DNA of 7,651 nucleotides, taken from positions 1-7,651 of the forward strand of contig JAGXHH010000148.1 in NCBI GenBank assembly GCA_024636355.1. Reading direction: 5' to 3'. The notes below the pieces were generated by a model, which was given only the letters and a program-made list of their open reading frames with translations, had not been told where the DNA came from and searched no databases. Shown here piece after piece: positions 6,616-7,651 of this stretch (the stretch's first letter is position 1; the number at the start of each line of letters is the position of its first letter). Source of the DNA: Desulfobacteraceae bacterium (lineage in GTDB: Bacteria > Desulfobacterota > Desulfobacteria > Desulfobacterales > Desulfosalsimonadaceae). The position numbers were made by a program, and so were the translations under genes.

Positions 6616-6864
6616 TCATGGCCACTTCCCTTTTTTCACATGAGCTTCCCGTTCGGATTCGGCCAGCTTTTTGATTTTATATGCCGCATCCCGGATAATG
6701 CCATACAGAATACCGCACCCGATATCCTCGCGTTCGGCGTCACCCTTTTCCGCCAGCAAAATCATGGATTGCACAAGATTCAATGTTGTTTTAATATTTT
6801 CGTTCGAACGTTTCAATACTTTAGTCCAGTTTCCGGCGATTCGGCAGAATCTTTTTGACAGCAT
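6616..6864 (-). CDS. Small uncharacterised protein upstream of rubrerythrin
   Basis: I do not recognise a named family. The frame is open from 6936, but the AT-rich first 24 codons look non-coding. The ATG at 6862-6864 (82 residues) is a provisional start; it has no good ribosome-binding site, so a start further in (for example a TTG near 6816) is possible. The convincing part is the C-terminal 60 residues: an amphipathic helix (NIKTTLNLVQSMILLAEKGD), then EREDIGCGILYGIIRDAAYK, then a charged tail (KLAESEREAHVKKGKW). The composition looks like a real small helical cytoplasmic protein with one conserved-looking acidic/cysteine/arginine patch (D-x-G-C...R-D-x-A-Y). A TATAAT element lies just upstream. 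It is co-oriented with and 72 bp before rubrerythrin, suggesting a link to the same stress block. Confidence 0.6.
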   Translation of the reverse strand: MLSKRFCRIAGNWTKVLKRSNENIKTTLNLVQSMILLAEKGDAEREDIGCGILYGIIRDAAYKIKKLAESEREAHVKKGKWP

Positions 6865-6877
6865 TGCTGCTGAAAAG

Positions 6878-6883
6878 ATTATA
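6878..6883 (-). promoter_or_regulatory. TATAAT-like -10 element upstream of the small gene/rubrerythrin block
   Basis: On the minus strand these six bases are a perfect TATAAT. No convincing -35 box is seen 16-18 bases upstream. If used, transcription would begin near 6871, leaving only a few bases before the ATG at 6864; this would favour a later start codon for the small gene, or a nearly leaderless message. Confidence 0.3.
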
Positions 6884-7079
6884 CTATGGGCTAATGCCTT
6901 TGAGATATATATACAAGATATATGCCAGATGCGCATTAATCCGGGAATAAAATCCGAGAGATCTTTGCAAAAGCCCTTAATCCGGATAAAAAAGCTTCAT
7001 TTAAAACCATGCCCTAAGAATTTCGGACCTTTTCGGAAACTTGACAAAGACCGGTTAAATGAGATTAAAGAAGATACCC

Positions 7080-7111
7080 TTGACGACCCTGTATCAGGCT
7101 TCATGATACAG
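7080..7111 (+). promoter_or_regulatory. Candidate sfsA promoter overlapping an operator-like palindrome
   Basis: TTGACG (7080-7085), 16 bases, then CATGAT (7102-7107) match the -35 and -10 consensus at five and four of six bases. The spacer and -10 overlap a perfect inverted repeat, CTGTATCA (7089-7096) and TGATACAG (7104-7111), separated by 7 bases. This is the size and placement of a dimeric repressor site. A start near 7114 would give a leader of about 57 bases before sfsA. It is a visual match only. Confidence 0.3.
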
Positions 7112-7170
7112 AATTGTTTCAATGTATCCGAATCAGCAGATTTCACCTCTAATGGAAATGTAATCACCGC

Positions 7171-7632
7171 ATGCACCCGATACCCGAATTCAATTCAAAA
7201 AACGGCACCCTTTTCTGGCCGGAACTGATCTCCGGAACACTGATCCGCCGGTATAAGCGATTTCTTGCCGATATCCTTCTGGAAAACGGAGATACCGTTT
7301 GCGTGCATTGTCCCAATTCCGGAAGGATGACCGCGTGCTGCGAACCCGGCCGGCCGGTTTACATATCACCCCAGGATTCACCGAAGCGAAAGCTGAAATT
7401 CACCTGGGAACTGATCCGGATGCCCGACTCCCTGGTTGGGGTCAATACCCAGGTTCCCAATCGCTTAATCTACCATGTCGCCGGGAATGGAAACATTCCG
7501 GAGTTGTGCGGTTACGAAAAAGTGCAGCGGGAAGTGCGCGCCGGAGCGCGCACCCGGTTTGACCTGATGCTCACCGACTGTGCGGATCGCAGATGCTACG
7601 TTGAAATCAAGAACTGCACCCTGGTGGAAAAC
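7171..7632 (+). CDS. sfsA: SfsA family protein, 3' end missing at contig end
   Basis: The first 154 residues of a protein of the sugar fermentation stimulation family (usually about 230-240 residues) are present. Family landmarks are KRFLADI (29-35), HCPNSGRM (46-53), a proline/glycine turn CCEPGRPV, PKRKLKFTWEL (71-81), VGVNTQVPN (89-97), IPELCGYEKVQREV (109-122), RFDLML (129-134) and YVEIKN (143-148). The last two resemble a D...ExK nuclease-type core reported for this fold. The ATG at 7171-7173 is the only start available, because an in-frame stop lies just upstream (7150-7152); the ribosome-binding site is weak (GGA, 14 bases away). Genomic coding sequence ends at 7632; the residues read from 7633 on come from adapter sequence. 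It is transcribed away from the oxygen-defence block and is probably unrelated to it. The biochemical function of SfsA is poorly defined. Confidence 0.93.
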
Positions 7633-7651
7633 CTGTCTCTTATACACATCT
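7633..7651 (+). other. Nextera/Tn5 mosaic-end adapter remnant (not genomic)
   Basis: The last 19 bases, CTGTCTCTTATACACATCT, are exactly the reverse complement of the Tn5 mosaic end used in Nextera/tagmentation libraries. The sequence sits flush with the window end and interrupts a conserved gene (sfsA). It is therefore untrimmed adapter joined to the end of a contig, not a transposon in the organism. Confidence 0.97.

Larger units (their letters stand above)
6865..7170. other. Intergenic region between the minus-strand defence block and sfsA
   Basis: This divergent gap of about 300 bp holds no gene I can support. From left to right it contains a perfect TATAAT on the minus strand (6878-6883) with no good -35. 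Next is an AT-rich stretch with two ATATAT blocks around 6905-6923. On the plus strand there is a perfect TTGACA at 7041-7046 with only a poor -10 17 bases on (ATTAAA), then a second promoter-like pair overlapping an 8-bp palindrome at 7080-7111. It should carry promoters for both flanking transcripts. Confidence 0.6.

Noticed and set aside
6671..7228. A 185-codon plus-strand open frame across the intergenic region
   Set aside because: Its first third is antisense to the better supported small gene, it overlaps sfsA out of frame, has no ribosome-binding site, and its residues suggest no family. The middle part (about 6940-7150) is not obviously absurd, so a remnant cannot be fully excluded.
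7465..7647. Minus-strand ORF beginning MYKRQ
   Set aside because: Its start lies in adapter sequence and the rest is antisense to sfsA.
7633..7651. End of a Tn5-like transposon in the genome
   Set aside because: Exact match to a library adapter, flush with the contig end, with no transposase or target duplication.

Overview
The window looks like a chromosomal contig from an anaerobic bacterium, most plausibly a deltaproteobacterial or Desulfobacterota-type sulfate reducer or relative. This rests on gene content: desulfoferrodoxin, rubrerythrin, a rubredoxin paired with a flavodiiron protein, a PpcA/cytochrome c3-like multiheme cytochrome, and a short-loop cytochrome bd oxidase. Base composition is moderate. 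The taxonomic call is inference.

From about 6860 down to 1, every recognisable gene lies on the minus strand. In transcription order they are: a small unrecognised protein (6616-6864), rubrerythrin (5968-6543), a ferritin-like diiron protein (5411-5887), desulfoferrodoxin/superoxide reductase (4968-5342), a small rubredoxin-like protein (4727-4894), flavodoxin (4280-4714), cydA (2870-4237), cydB (1834-2852, with an apparent one-base frameshift near 1935-1940), a secreted triheme cytochrome c (1412-1768), rubredoxin (1138-1296), a strong hairpin terminator (1082-1126), and an A-type flavodiiron protein (989 to beyond position 1, truncated). Gaps are 12-150 bp and nearly every gene has a good Shine-Dalgarno sequence.

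Together they form a compact oxygen-defence block. Superoxide reductase turns superoxide into H2O2, and rubrerythrin (perhaps with the ferritin-like protein) reduces H2O2 to water. The soluble flavodiiron protein and the membrane bd oxidase reduce O2 to water. Rubredoxin, the rubredoxin-like protein and flavodoxin are the likely electron carriers. No catalase, superoxide dismutase or dedicated regulator is visible.

On the right, a roughly 300-bp intergenic region (6865-7170) with AT-rich elements and a promoter/palindrome candidate separates this block from sfsA on the plus strand (7171 onward). sfsA is cut by the contig end. The last 19 bases (7633-7651) exactly match the Nextera/Tn5 mosaic-end adapter and are not genomic.
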